Assembly (NCBI GenBank): GCA_029298735.1
Contig: JANSLP010000085.1
Location: forward strand, 48,854 to 112,853
Reading direction: 5' to 3'
Source: Ophiostoma sp. CBS 140.51
Lineage: Eukaryota; Ascomycota; Sordariomycetes; Ophiostomatales; Ophiostomataceae
Length of the DNA stretch: 64,000 bases
A program made the position numbers and the translations under genes. The stretch's first letter is position 1, and each line of letters opens with the position of its first letter. Positions 43,092 to 57,200 of this stretch are shown piece by piece. The notes under the pieces are model-generated. The model searched no databases, was not told the DNA's origin, and saw only the letters and a list, made by a program, of their open reading frames with translations.

Positions 43092-46000
43092 GATGCGTAG
43101 AGGGGGGGACGACCACTACTATTTGTGTTGTTGGAACGATAGGCGGGCGATCACAGGGGACCGATCAAGGGAAGGGAGATAAAAGGGAGGGAAAAAGAAA
43201 TAAGAGAATAAAAGAATAAATGAACAAGAGCAAGAGTAAGAGGGAAATAGAAAATAGAGGGAAAGGGCGAAAAAGGTACAAAACAGGGGGAAACGGAGAT
43301 ATGTGAGACGAAGGTGATTGTCAGGAAAGGACGGAAAAAAGAGAAGGACGGAAAAAGAGGGAAAAAAGACGAGGGATCTCCGGATCTCTCAGTCTATGCG
43401 CCAACAGCGTTTGGGAATCTTCTTTTCGAGCTTCTTTTCTTTTGTTCTTTCTTGTTTGCTTTGGATGCGAAGCTGCGAAAGAGTTTCGTTTGCTGTGTGG
43501 TGCACGGGGGAATGTAGGGAAATAAAATGCGTGCAGAAAGTAGTAAGTTTCTGGTGATGCAAGTTCGCTAGCAATGTTTTATTTCGATTCTTGGGGGAAG
43601 GAGAGCGTGGTTTGGGTATGGGTGAGAAAGCGGAGCGTGCGGAGGATAGACGATTGACGATGGTTGGAGATGTTTGAGCGGTGGGCGTGGTTGAGGAATG
43701 CTGCTTTCGATTGTTGCGTGCAAAAGAAACAGAGGAAAATGTGAGAATGTGAAAATGGGAAGCAGAAACGGATGGGAAGAAGAGTGGAAAGAAGGGATGC
43801 TGCTTCAGAAGAAAAGTTGTCTGGTGTTTCGTCGTTTGTCGTACGTACGCACCCCAGCTCCTTCTTTTTTGGGCGGGCTGAGTTTTAATGCGGACGATCG
43901 CTCCTTCCTGGTAGTTTGTTTTGTTGGGTTGTCGGGGGAAGGCGAGAACGGTGAATAACGGTCGAACAGGGCAGGCACGCCTACACTGTATGTTTCGTGG
44001 CTAGAAGCTGGTCGGTCGTTCTTTCCTTATGTGGTGATGTTCTAATGTTCTTTTTTGTTTTGTTTTGTTTTTGTTGGATGCGAGTCGTTGGAAGGGGAAA
44101 TGGGAAGGAGAGCAACAGCAGAAAGGAAGGAAAGAATAGGCAGAAAACAGAAAGGGGAATACACAGTGGAGCAGTGACAGAGAGCAGCAGAGACGGTGTG
44201 AAAGTGGTACGGCGATGAACTCAGCGGTGGCAACGCGGGCGAGGTTGCAGGCAGAAGAGGGAACGACTACGGACGGCTTCTGGGCTAAAACAAGAAGAAA
44301 AAAAGAAGTAAAAAAAGTTGAGCCAAGGGAGAGGAGATTTAGAGAGGAGATTTACAAGCGTCACTGTTGGTCGCTCGGGGCGGGCGGTAAGGCAGCTAGG
44401 CGGGCGTGCAGCAAAAGATGGTGGTGCAGGCAGGAGCAAGTCAGGAAAAAAGGAGACAGGGGTGTGGGCGGGACAGAAAGAAAAAAAGAAAAAGAAAAGA
44501 GGAAGAAGCGACAGAGTGACGGAAGGCCTCAGAGCTTGTGAGCGTAGAGGGGGGAGGTGATCAACGGCAAAAAGGCTGAGGCAGGAAAAGGAAGGGGGCG
44601 GGAATTTCTTCACGCGGTCGCTCTTTCTTGATTCGCTCTTTACGCTTTTACAACTTTTACTCGGGCAGACGAGGCAGGAGACGATCGTTCTACAGTGCCT
44701 CGAGTGCCTGATTTTACTTCAGCTCGCCCAGTTGCTCTTTCCTCCGAGGATATTTCTTTCTGAAAAAGAAAGACCAACTGAGAAAAAAAATCTGTTCGGT
44801 GGATGCCGGGTGGACATGAGAGAGGAAGGCACGAATGGCGTCTGGCCAAAAGTAATCTGAAATGTTATTGTTAATGTAAGGCAATTCCGAGCGTGCGAGC
44901 ATCTCCTGTTTCTTTTTCGGACCTCTGTTTTTCTTTCTCGTTCTTTTTCTTCTGGATCTCTCTCTGTTGCGGCGTATTTTTTTCTGGTTTTTATTCTGGG
45001 TCTTTTGTTCTTTTTTACTGGGGCCTTTCTGGGCTCCTTCTGGGTCTGGGCCGCTATGGGGCGAGGAAGGAGGGAACGACGACTGACGGGGGCTCCTGCC
45101 AGCAAACAGCGACGGGGGTACAAACTTTTTCGTCCGCGTGCCTGCCATTTTCCATACAAAATAGCCTGCATGACTTGTCTCTTTCTCGTCTGCCTCGTCG
45201 GTCTTCTCCTGCTCTCAACGACTCTCTCAGTTTTCTCAGTTCTCTTTTTTTGTGGGCCCATTCCTTCTTTTCTTTCTTCGGTGCCATAATTTCCTTACGA
45301 GAAAAAGTTGTCTGGGAAGAGACCCGAAACGAGCAACGGAACAACGCTAGTGGACCAAAACTTTTTTTTCGCGCTCACGCCCCCCTGTCGACTGTCGCAT
45401 GCGCAAAGCCGTGCAAAAGTTCAAAGGCTCTCGAATGGGAGGCAAAAGAGCAAAGGGTCTGGAGAGGAGGCAACTGACAAGAAAAGTGGTGAACAAATAG
45501 AAGCCGTAGAAGCCGAGCCAGAAGCAGATCAGAAGCAAGCTCGACAATCAGAGTGCAGGCAGCAAGTGCCACCAGCAGGCACAGGAGACGCTGGTTGATC
45601 TTCCCCCTTGCTGCTGCTTGTTTGTTACTGAGCACTGAGCACTGATCACTGTTGCACGAAACAACCAACGCTTCCAACGCTCGCTCACCGTTGAGATATT
45701 TTGGGCAGGCACGAGGCACGAGGCGCTAGATGCCAGGGAGCACGGCACAAAACACAACGTTGTTAGACAGGAATAGGAAAGAGGATCCAGGGTTTTTCCA
45801 GGGTCGAGCTCACGCACGGGCTTTGACAGGCAGGTGCACGATCCATCACTCTGATCACTTTGGACTTTGGTCTCTCCCTTTCGTTGACTCTTGCCCGCCG
45901 AAGCGCCTGATGCGCACAGCCTAAGTAGCCAACTCTCGTTGGGTTATCATCATTCTCACTCATATCGCAGTGCTCAACTGTCATTCTGTCACGCCCCGAG

Positions 46001-49000
46001 CAGTCAACTTGCGCACTAACAACAGCTCATTCAGCGACCGTCATGCAAGGGAGACCAAGAGATTGATTTCTATTAGGGGAAGGAAGCATACGACACATTG
46101 CTCCCAAGAAAGTACGGGGGAAACTGAGACTGAGACGGCCTCCCTTTCTTCACAAGCTCTTTTCAAGTGAGAAGAGGTCGAACGAGCAGGCACGAAAAAA
46201 CAGGCTAGGCAGAAAAAGAAAAGTGGTTGAGTGGGGTCAGTGCCTTCCTCCCCGACCAACGACAGGGACCGAAAGCCCCAAAAGCCCAGAAAGCACTGAC
46301 AAAAAAAAAGGCGGTGTCGAACTTTTTTGCTACGACAACTTATTTTGGTGTCACTTTGATTGGGGGGGTGGATGCAAGGTTGCTGCAGGGTGAAGCAGGC
46401 GAGCAAATTGGATTGGACGACAGGCAGAACCGGGACTGGCTTGACTGGCAGACAGCTGAAGACTGCAGAACTGGAAGGAAGAGTGGAAGACGACTGGAAG
46501 GAAAGAACACTTTAAAAAAGGCGGTGGGCGGTCAACTGTAGGCAGAAAGGGGGGTGTGCGGAAAGGCAGTGACAAGAGTGAGGAAGCGAAAAGGAGTGGT
46601 GGTGTGGGCTGTGGGACCTGTGAGAGGAGCGGCATATGCAGGCCCGATATGGGGGGCGGGCAGGCAGAAGGCAGGAGGCAGGAGTCAGGATGGCAGGCAG
46701 GCTCAACCAGCCAAACAAAACAGAAGTAGGCAGGTGCACATGGAGGCGCAAAATGCAAAACGCAAATGCAAACGCAAGTCATCTCTCATATTTTGCAGCG
46801 ATTCTCCACTGCTCGACATTATGACGATGAAGATGATGGAAATGACCAACAACTGTCACAATTATCTACTTTGTAGGAGCTCTTTTCCGACCTCCGACGA
46901 CTCGCTAGGGTCCTTGATATCATCGAGACAGGGGCCCTGAGGAGAACGACATAAAAACAGTGCGGATGTTATCGCACCGTGAGATGGGTCCCTGAATCAA
47001 CACATATTAACAGCGCGCACTTACAGCTTTGCATGCTGTTGAGGAGTCGAATGATTTCATCAAAAGGGCTGGTCTCGACGATCATTTGCTCAAAAATCGG
47101 AGAACTTTTGCCAGAAGTGATGGCATCCAAATGACCTCAGACTCTCATGATTTTACCCTTTTACACTTAATGATCAACTTAACTGATTGACGTCAAGTCG
47201 TGAGAAGCATCAAGTATGACTTTCTACGAGCGCAACAGTGAGCAGTGAGCAAGCAGTGAGCAACTGTCGCATGGCTCCTTCCACGACCAAGAACACAGTG
47301 CCTGAAACGTTTATTGTTTGACTGGGGCGCACTATGTTCGAAACAGGCATTTTCCAGACTTGCAAGACTTTTAAAGCAGTGATTTTTCAGCCAATCACAG
47401 AACACGAAATTGCGATTTGCCCCGGTCCACCAGTCCATCAGATCTGGGCTGGCCTCGCCTTTGGGTCGATGCAGGTCTCTCGGGATGGAGGATGGAGGAC
47501 AGAGTGTTTTGCATGCCGGGAGGCAAATATGGACAAACTTTGTGTTTGTGTTTAAAACGAATTTCAAGATGACTGCCGGCCTGTGCTCTACTCTTTGTGC
47601 ACGTTTGCTATTTTGTTTGTACTTGCGATGGGGGCTGATCACCGTCTACCAGCAAAATATATCTCAGACGTCGTACGAGCAGGGGCATCCAAAAGAGCGA
47701 GGCGAAGACAGAAAGCAAACAAACAAACGTAGTAGCGGAAAGGACTGCCAAATACCCGGCTGTTGAAGAGCATTCAGTGCTCGCAGACAAGCAGACGACT
47801 CCATTTTATCCTATTGGCTAGGCTGGATTGGACGTCATAAGCCGAAGAGGAAAAACAAAGAAGATTTCTGTAGTAGCAAAATAGCAGCAAAATAGGTCCG
47901 TAATTACTTGACAGCAAAAGCATACGACCTCAAAAGCACAGTAGGATGATCGACGGGAAACAAAGCTTTAGCACAAGTAGCTCTCTCGCCGGTGCTAAAA
48001 AAACTCTGCGCTCTTAGTAGGCTGCAGAACGACTTATTCATTTCAATAGATTTCGAGATTGCCCCGTGAGAATCCCGGTGTGGACGTCTACACATGCACT
48101 TATTTGTTTGGTGTACAAAGAGACGGAGACGGGATGAGAGATGAAGAGAGGAGAATTACAACTGAATGCTACCGGGTGTGGTTTCGGGTATTAATTAATT
48201 ACAGAGTCCAAGCATGCCGCTTTACTGTGACCTTCTCTTTTGTACGAAATAAGATGCGATATTTCATAATAATTAAAACACAGCCGACGAGAAAAAACCG
48301 AATGAATAAAGGTACAATGGTACGGATGACAGCTCGGAATACAAAGTACGAAAGTACAAAACTGCCACGAGGCAAAGAAGGCAAAGAGGCAGGCACAAGT
48401 TTGAAAATTACACACGAGAGTGGGGGGACAGGAATATCGGGTGTCTGTTGGAAATGAGAAGACAATGGGAGAGGACTTGAAAGGCATTGCAAGAAAAGCT
48501 TTCTCCCGAGGCGTGATGGTGGCTACGGCGCGAGGCCGCTCGGTAGTCAAGAACTCTCAGCGACGGAATACCCGCCGGGCGGTGCAATTGTACGTAAAAG
48601 AACGACAAGAGACAGAGGCAATTGGAAGGCGAGAACAAGGCGAGAACGAAAAGAGCAGCAAAACCGCCCCAGGACCCTGTAAATGTCCTTGAACATCCTT
48701 GTCTGCCCACTTCTCGCCCACTCGCCCACTGAGAGTCCACTTTCCATTTCTTTCTTTGGAAGCTTTGGACCGGCGTGGGAACACGGGAACAGAGAACACG
48801 CGCGGAAGCCGCTGAGGCGTCTCATTCAAGCTCTGGCGTTGGTCTTTCATCTGAATTGAAGGCCTTTTCTCTCTCTCTTTCTCTCTTTCCGTCGCGAACT
48901 TGTCTCCGGCAGAGGCTCCGCTTGTTCGCTCACCCTCGGTTGACCTGCATGCAGGTGCAGTGAGTGACAGAGCGGCCACTTGCTCTTTCCTTTCCTCAGG

Positions 49001-51209
49001 ACAAACTATTTTTTCTCAGTCGCTTCCAGTCGCCCCAATCTGTCCCCATCGTCCTTTCCCCAAATGCATGCAATGCGACGCTCTCCAAAGTTACGTAATC
49101 CTTCATTGGCTACAATTGGGGATCTTTCCTCCCTCTCTTTTTTTCTCTCGGAGAGGCTCCGTCGCTTCCTGCAGGTGAAAAATGTAGAAGGTGCAGGGGG
49201 AAGTGGCACCGGTGCATGCGCCTGCCGGGTTGGGGTGCAGTTACGACGGGGGTTGTCGCTTTTTATGGCGTTGCTTGGCTTTTCTCTCTAATAAAAAATA
49301 ATAATAAAAAAGAAGAAAAAGGATTGCATTGCATTGGAACGCTGCAGATGCGCATTGGAAACAGAGGCGGTGAACGACGCATGTTTGTCCCAGTAACCCA
49401 GTTTAAGCCCCCCAGTTTTTTGATGCGATGCATCAACACTTGTCGATTTATTTACAGTGTAGAATCGATGTCGACCTCAACCTCCTCGCAACTCCAGACT
49501 CGTATTCCTGGAATTAACACTACCTGTTTCCTAAAATGATAGACACCGTTCTTCGTCTTTTGCTGAGAAGGAACAAACGGCTCACGGGTCCGTCGGCTGC
49601 CGGTCGCAGTTGCTTACTCCTCCATTTTGATAGGGGGATAAACTCAACACTTGTACAAGTGCAAGTGAGTGCAAGTGCGAATGAGGAGTCCTGTAGTTCC
49701 TTCCATCTTGCGCTACAGAGGTACATCTCAAGCTTGCGACTTGCAGATTGCAGATTGCAGATTGCAGACTGCGTACTGCTTGACAGTGAGTGGCTGCGCA
49801 AAATACTCTCCAAAACGGATAGCCATCCGCCGTGTTATTGGTTCGAGCCGCGCGAGTGTCTTTCCCATCTGCTTTCTTTTTTCTGTATTTTTGATATTCA
49901 GAGCGGTGAAGTGATGAGGGGTCACTAAGAAAGACGGCAATCTCCATCAATCATATGGGTTTTGCTTTTTGTCATTATTCTACGGCATATGGTGAAAGCA
50001 TATCACGGGTTTGCTACATGAGAAATCTTAGTGATTGTTTGTTTACTCACGTGGTGCCGCCTTTGTATTGATACCAATAACAGAGGTGATAAAATTGATA
50101 TAAGAGAGATGATAACATAACCGAGCAGGTAATGAATAAACGGCACGCAAAGGATAAGGCCTGGTAAGAAGTCAATCACTGGATAGGCTACGTTGTTTAA
50201 GCTGAAAGTAAACAAAGATCGAGTACGTTTGAAATCACTCTATATCATAAGAATTGAGAAGCAAATAGAGACAGAACATTGATCCGTATGGAGGCTCAAC
50301 AAAAGTGGCATTGTATAATTATCTTGTCGTCTTGTAAGGCCTCCAAATCGTGAATAACAGTTGCCATGCAAAACTCAAATCATCGAGAAAAAACGGCTTG
50401 TCAGTACACAGTCCATTCTTTTAAAGGGAATGCCCATCTATCGCTGGCAAAAAAAGAAACAGAGTACAAGTGAAGAAAACGGCAATCGATATAATAGGCG
50501 TAACAGTGTAAAGGTGTAAAAAAAGTTAGAATAAAACAATAAACTCCAGGTTTGTGCTCGCTCTCTACTCTGTCTGAGTCTGTCTTCTCCTAAATGTCTC
50601 TCCTTTTTGCCCATGACAACTAAAAGATCTCTCGCTTTTCCCAGTTTCCATCCATTACCTCCAAACGCAACACGCACAACAAAAATTAGAATATTAAGAA
50701 ATATTCACCCGTCTGTTCCCTTCCGACCCTTTGTCGTCGTCGTCGTGGCGCCCCTTCCTGAAATACTGCAAGTAATTGTTGACCCATTTGTTTTTTTTTT
50801 TTTGCATCGTATCCAGCAGGCTTTGCAAAAAAGTAAAACAGAGACAAAACTTTTTTTGTCCTCCTCACACCAGCCCCCAACACAAACCAGAAGATTGAAA
50901 AGAAAGAGTATAAGATGATACAAGAATAAAAAAGACGAAAAAAGGACAAAACCAAGGCCCCCAAACTCCCCTAATTGAAAACAGTAAAAACGCAAACAGT
51001 GAAAACAATAACAGACTGAACACACAAAAAATGCAGAGAATTCCGATTGAGCGCCCCATTTCCCAATGCCGCTGTGTTGTGACGGTAAAGTAAGATTTTG
51101 TCTTTTATAAAGATAGAGGGTGCTTTTTCGAGAGTGGTGTCGTTACGGATAATATATAAAGGGTGATGGTAATAGAAGAATAGAAGATGCGCCTGTGGGT
51201 TGACTGCAT
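43092..51209. other. Gene-poor 8.1 kb tract between the GDS1-like and NOT1 genes
   Basis: No protein-coding gene can be supported. Content is purine-rich (43.1-44.6 kb) and T/C-rich (44.9-45.3 kb) low complexity, short direct repeats around 45627-45651 and 47236-47262 built on GAGCACT/AGTGAGC, and a TTGCAGA tandem repeat (49741-49768). A hydrophobic minus-strand frame at 50003-50215 (NNVAYPVIDFLPGLILCVPF...) begins after an acceptor-like TTTCAG but has no partner exon. GDS1-like upstream DNA and the NOT1 3' flank must be included. Confidence 0.45.
49741..49768 (+). repeat. TTGCAGA x4 tandem repeat
   Basis: Four perfect copies of the 7-bp unit TTGCAGA in a row. Non-coding; no flanking structure suggests a mobile element. 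Confidence 0.85.
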
Positions 51210-54200
51210 CTACTGCCGGTTAGCCACGGCGGCAAACCGCTCCGACACGTCGGGCGCAATCTTGATGAACGGCAGCTCAAAGAAGAAGAACTTTTCGTTC
51301 TTGACCAGCTCGGCAATCACGGCCAGCAGACCCCACGGCTGCGGCCAGTAGTTGACAATGCGCTCAAAGAGCACACGGCAAATCTGCTGGCGAATGTCCG
51401 TCTCTTCGGGATCGGACATGTCGTGGCCAAAGATGTCGAGCAGGGCGAGCGCAAAGAAGTTGGTGTGCGCGCTGGGGAACCGCAGCTGGTTGACAATGCT
51501 GCAAATCAGGTAGTAGCGGCCCTCAGCCGAGAGCTCGTGCAAAATCATGGACAGTGTAGCCACATCGGGGCCGCCTGCCGAAAAGACAGGGCCGCCGCTG
51601 GACACGCGGGCAGCCACGTGGCTGCCAATGTAGGCCACGACAGCGTCGACAACCGAAACGCTGGTCGAGATGGGCACGCGGTGCCAGGTCGTGTTCGTGC
51701 CGATAGCACCGTTGCTGCTGCTGCTGCTGCTCTTAGCATCGGTCCGGCTGCTCATGGCGTACTTGACGTGGGCCACGACCTCCTCCGAGGGACCTGACTC
51801 CAGAGCGCGGTCGAGCAGTGCCGTCAGGCCCATGGATTCAAGCAGCGGCTTCGGCTGGTACCGGCCGTCGGGGACCGTGCTGGCCTCGTCCATCTGGTCC
51901 AGGCGCAGGCCAGGCATCGTCGGGTCAGGTGGCTTAGGGATCGACGACGGACTGGCAAACAGCACTATGTTGAGCGGCTGCACAAGGTACGGCGACAGGC
52001 TCTGGCAGAGCTCGACGTGGTTGGCCGCCAAGTAGTCTGGATGGTCGTGATAGATAATCAACAACAGCTTGAGGGCGGCCCGGGACATTAGGCGCGCCAT
52101 TTGCATCTGCGGGCCCTCGGGCATCTTGAGCAGCTCGCTGGTGTAGGACAGGAACTGCTTCAGGATTTTGGTGAACAGACCCCAGCCCTCGTTGCCGGCC
52201 ACGCGCAGCAACGGCGGCATAAAGAGACGATGCTTGATCAGCTCCACCCACGCAAACGCAAAGAAGTGGAACCGGGCAGGGCCCATCTGGTCGAAGCTCA
52301 TGGCAAACCGCAGCAGAATCTCGCTACGGTCCGTATCCGACAGCTTCTCGGACGGCAAGTCGTTAATCTTGACAAGAAGCATTGAGAAGAAGCGGAAGAA
52401 GACGCGCTGGTTGTACAGCTCACGGTGCTGCACATAATGGTGGTTCAGGATCATGGTGCCGAGCGCCAGGATCGAGTTGAGCAACACAGCGCGTGGCGAC
52501 TGGCCCTCGGGCACGACCGCATCGCCGTTCTCGGGCACGCAGGCCTGCACAAACAGGGCGACGTACGTAGCCACAGCATCAATCGCCGCAAAACTGTCGC
52601 TGTTGGTCTCGCCGGCCTGGGCGCTCACCTCGAAACGCTCCACAGACCGGTCAATGGCCACGCGCACAAACTCATAGAGCTGGTCGCGGTTTGTGACGAT
52701 GCCGTGCTCCCGCATCTGCTCCATGAAAATGAACAGGATGTTGTCCGGGATGCCGGGCTTCTGCGACACCAACACCCACTCGTCAAAAACGTACTCGATC
52801 TGGTCCTTGCGCTGCTGCGTCAGAGTACCAGAGTTGGCATTGGTGTTGGCGTTGGCACCGCCTTCAGGCTGCGGCGGAGGCGCGCCGTGCGTTAGGATCG
52901 CCATCTTGAACTCCTGGCCACCCGGTGTATCAGGCTGCTCCTGGACCCATGTCCACGCCTCGGACAAGCTGTGGAAGAACTGGGCGTAGAACAAAAGGGC
53001 GGGCGGGCCATCGCGGATAATGGTCAGCTCCAGAAGACGCGTGAAGAAGGCAATGGAGCCTTCCTTGCGGTTCTTCAACATCGTCGACGTTGCGTTGTCA
53101 ATGGCGGACCAGTCCAAAAGGCCGGTGGGCAGCAGCGCCTGGATGAGCCCCAGGCGCAAAAAGGCCGCGCCGGGCTGTGCCTGGAAGAATTGAGCAATGC
53201 GGTTGAAGATGGGCATGCCGACAATCTTACGCAGCTGCTCCAGGACGTGTACCACACTCTCATAAGCAAGGCTGTCCTCCAGCTGGGGGTTGAAGAGCAT
53301 CGGGCAGATCTGGTCAGCCGCATAGACAGCAAAGTCCTCGACAGACTGCTGCGCCTTGATAATCGTCTGAATCACGGCATCGATAATGTCCAGCACAGGA
53401 TGCGGGCGCGGCAGCTCCGAGAAATGCTCTTCGGGAGCATCCGTAGCTGCGCGCTGCAGCTCATGCATAAGCTTAGAGACGCGCTCGAGCAGAGCGCGCA
53501 CATCCACATTGGGGCCAGCCTGGCGACCGCCGTTCATCAGGCCGCTGTTGACACCACCGGCCACATTGGCGCCGTGAAGCTGGGGGTAGCCCTGCAGCTG
53601 CGAGCCGACGGACGCAACCGACGGGGTCTCGGCAGCGGAAGGGATGCTAGCCAGCGAGCTGTACTGGTCCTGGAGGACGTCGTTGGCGAGCGAGCGCGTG
53701 GTGTCGGAGGCCGAGGCGTTGTGTGCAGCGGAAGCCGCCGAAGCCGCCGCCGGGCGCGGGTGGCGCGCAAAGTCGTCGTAGATGGCCATCTGGTCGCTGT
53801 TGAGGCCGTTGACGCTCGGGTTAAGCTTGTACGGGCTGGGGATGGTCATGGCCCAGCGGCTCAGGCCAGGGTCCACGTACGGCTCGTTGGGGCGCTGCAT
53901 GCGGTGCCGCCGGCGTGCTTCGATCTCGGGCTCAATCATGTCCTCAATCTCGTAGGCGGCGCGCTCCTCGGTGGCCTTTTCGATGACGCCCGAGGCGTAG
54001 TCAAGGTTCGAGTTAACACACATGATAATAGTGCCTTCGGGCAGGTTTAGCCCCAGATCCTGCGACAGCGAGCGCATGTAGTTGGTGAAGTTGGCACGCA
54101 GAGGCTCCTTGGAGGTAACAAGAGCAAGGCTGCCCGCCGTGGCCTTGGCCATGCTCACGGCCGACGTGCGGAGCCGGTTCTCGTCGGGCTCGGTCGCAAA

Positions 54201-57200
54201 GTCCTTGTGGATCATCTGCTGCGTGGCGATAGCAGCAATCGCGACTGATCGGTCGACAACCTGCTGGATAATGTCCTGAAGAGCCTGCACAAGGGCGTTC
54301 CGCACAATCTCCTCGAGACGCGTCTGGCTGACGACCATATCGCTGACGGGCGGCACATGCACCTTAGTAATGCGCTCGGGGATCATGGAAACCATGCTGT
54401 TGGCAACAACGCCAGGCACCATGCCGTGGCCCGCAAGAGCAGCGGCAGCACCGACACCAGCATGGCCGATGCCGTTGAGCGACAGGTTCTCAAACGTATC
54501 GAGACCGTCGTGCAGATCGGTCGGCACCTCCATGGCCACGCGGTTCAGAATCTCGCCCGAAGGCTCAATGCTCTTGTGATCGATGCTGAGGTTCTGGCAC
54601 AGGACCTCAATCTCGAACTTGAGGTTCAGCTTGAGCTCTGCGTTGTGGTACAGGTCGATCAGGAAGTGGATGATATCCATCATCCATGGGTTCGGCGGTT
54701 TGAACACGTTGGAATGCTTGCCCTGGCTCAGGACCTTACACACAAAGGGGATGACGACAATCAGGCGCTTGGTGTCGTGGGCCTCAATCAGCAGCTGCTT
54801 GAAGGCAATGTTGCGCTGGCGGATCGGCTTGTCGCGGGCCAGCGTCAACAGACCCAGCCAGCCGCCCAGGTTCTTGAGGTGCGTGCGCTCCGTCGAGTTC
54901 TGCATCGTCGCCTCCGAGTTGAGCATGCGCGACACACTGACATACGTCTCGCGGAGCACCGAGGCCCACAGCATGCGGTCTTCAAAGTGGCTGACAAGCT
55001 GCAAGTACACCTTATGGTAGTTCGGCTGCATCTTGGCGCGCTCCTCGACAAGGTGGCTGGCGAACCACTGCTGGTGCTGGATGTCGAGCATGGGACGGAT
55101 CTCCTGGAACATAGCCTGCAGCGTGCTGGCTGTGATGTTGTTGAGCACGAACTGGATCTTGCCCTGGGCATCTGGGTCGGGGTCCTCAAAGGGGATGTTG
55201 GGCGGGAGAGGGTCGACGTTGATCGAGATAAAGGGCGGCTGCTCGGTGCTACCGTCGTCGCCGTTGCCGTTGGTCATGGCCTCATCACCGCCCAGTTGGC
55301 CACCAGCAGCACGCGCGTCCTCCTCGGCCTCGTGCACGACATCGCTCGCCTTCTTCAAGGCTTCAGTGCCCTGCAGACTCTTACACTGCAGAAGCTGACG
55401 ACAAAAGCCGGGCCACTCGCGGAAGCGGGAGTAGAGCTGCATCAGCGCCTGCATGCCAAACTTGAACATGGGGTGCTCCTGTGTGTGGTCGCGCACAGCC
55501 TCCAAGATCATACCGAGGCCGACCTTAAGGGGTAGGTCGGAAATCAGCTTGTGCGACATGAGACCACCAAAGAGCACGGCCGTCGTAGCCAGAGCCTCGA
55601 GGGGGTAGTCGCCGAAATGGCTGTACTCCTCGAACAAGCTGTTGATCATGCACGCGAAAATGTCCTGCTCGAGACGGTCGCGCGATGTCTTGTAGTTGGC
55701 CATGATGCGCACGACTTCGCGGACCTCAATCTCGTTGCTGTACATCTTCTTGAAGTGCTCCTCCATCTTGGTGTTGGCCTCCTGGGGGAGTGCATGGCCA
55801 GCCTGTTCGCTCTCCTCAATGATCTCGTCAAAGCCCTCGCCGTAGTTGATGAGGCGCGGGTAGACGGCAATGCACTGGCGCTGGAGCATGACCAGGTCGG
55901 GGTTCGGGCTCGTCGTCGGGTAGTAGTCCTCGAGGATGCTGAGCAGCGCCGAGACGGTCTGGACCTTGAGCGGAACGTTCACCTTAGGGACGATCTGCTG
56001 GCCGTCGGGCCGTTGGGCCTCGAGCTCCGACTTGATCACGAGGAACTGCATAAGAGGCCGTGCAATATCGGCGTTGCGCTCGGCATTGTTCTTGGCCCAC
56101 TCCGTCAGATCGACAAAGCCGCGGCCATGGGCGTAGGCGACCAAGTCAAGACCAAAGCCATTAGGCAAGTAGACGAGATCGTTCAACCACCCGTGCTTAG
56201 CACAGTGCTCAAAAATCTCGGGGAGGTCGCCAGGGTGCAGGGCGTGAGCGTTGATAAGCTGCTCCGTGACTAGCTGTCTGTCCTTTCTCCACAGGCTGTC
56301 AAAGACAAAGTCCCAGTTGGGGGTTTTCTTGTACAGGAAGCCCTCAAAGAGCGACGTGAACGTCTCCGCGGCAGTGAGCGGCCACGGCTTCGGGACCATG
56401 GCGGCCGACACAACAAAGATGTCGAGGTTTGGAATCACCACTGCCTGGAACAGTCGGCGCGCCTCGACGTTAATAGACGCGTGCTGCGAGGCCAGTGCGA
56501 TTTTGACAATGGCGGAGACTGCATCAAGAGAGACGAGGGGGTGCTTGGCGGCCACGGCAGCGCGTTCGCGGATCTCGGGAGCGGCTTCGGCGTACTCTTC
56601 GATGGCGAATGTGGAGCGGATGTTGGGGATGGTCTTGGCATCCAAATCGTCGGGCGACTGCGAGGTATAGGCGTAGACAAAGGACAGCTGAGAGTCGGGG
56701 TTCACCCAGTTGCCGCCCCAGAGCCGCTCAATATTGATGGTCTCGTCGTCGCGGGCAATGGGGACGAGGGCGTTGTAGAGGCGGAGAAATTGGGGAGTAG
56801 AGATGCGTGCGCCCGGCTGGTCAAACGCGCCGATGACCTCCTGCCACTGGAACTTTGGTGAAACGACACGCCGCAGAGCAGCCACAAGGACCGACGGGTT
56901 GTAGACGTACGACTGGCTGATGGTTGTGTATGTCAGGGCGTTGGCCACCTGCACTTCGGTGTAATGCCCCTTCTGGAGGTGAGACACTGCGGTGTCCTCG
57001 TCGCGAGTGAAGTCGGCACCGGTCTTGTGGATGAGGTTGGCAAGGGAGTTTACGGGCTGGTCTGCCAATACACGCATCAGGTCGAGGGCGGCCAGGACCG
57101 ACGGTGGAGGGCCCAGCTCCTCGTTCTCATATCGTTGGATGACTTTTAAGGAGAGCTCGGTCTTGGCGGCGGAGGTGAAGTTGGGAGGATGGAGCTGGAT

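Noticed and set aside
50003..50215. Hydrophobic 70-codon minus-strand frame as a membrane protein exon
   Set aside because: Acceptor-like sequence precedes it, but no upstream exon, signal peptide or family match can be found.
54357..55535. Plus-strand open frames across NOT1 (also 52971-54050 and 55551-56273)
   Set aside because: All are antisense shadows of the NOT1 exon, rich in Leu, His, Val and Arg, with no family signature.
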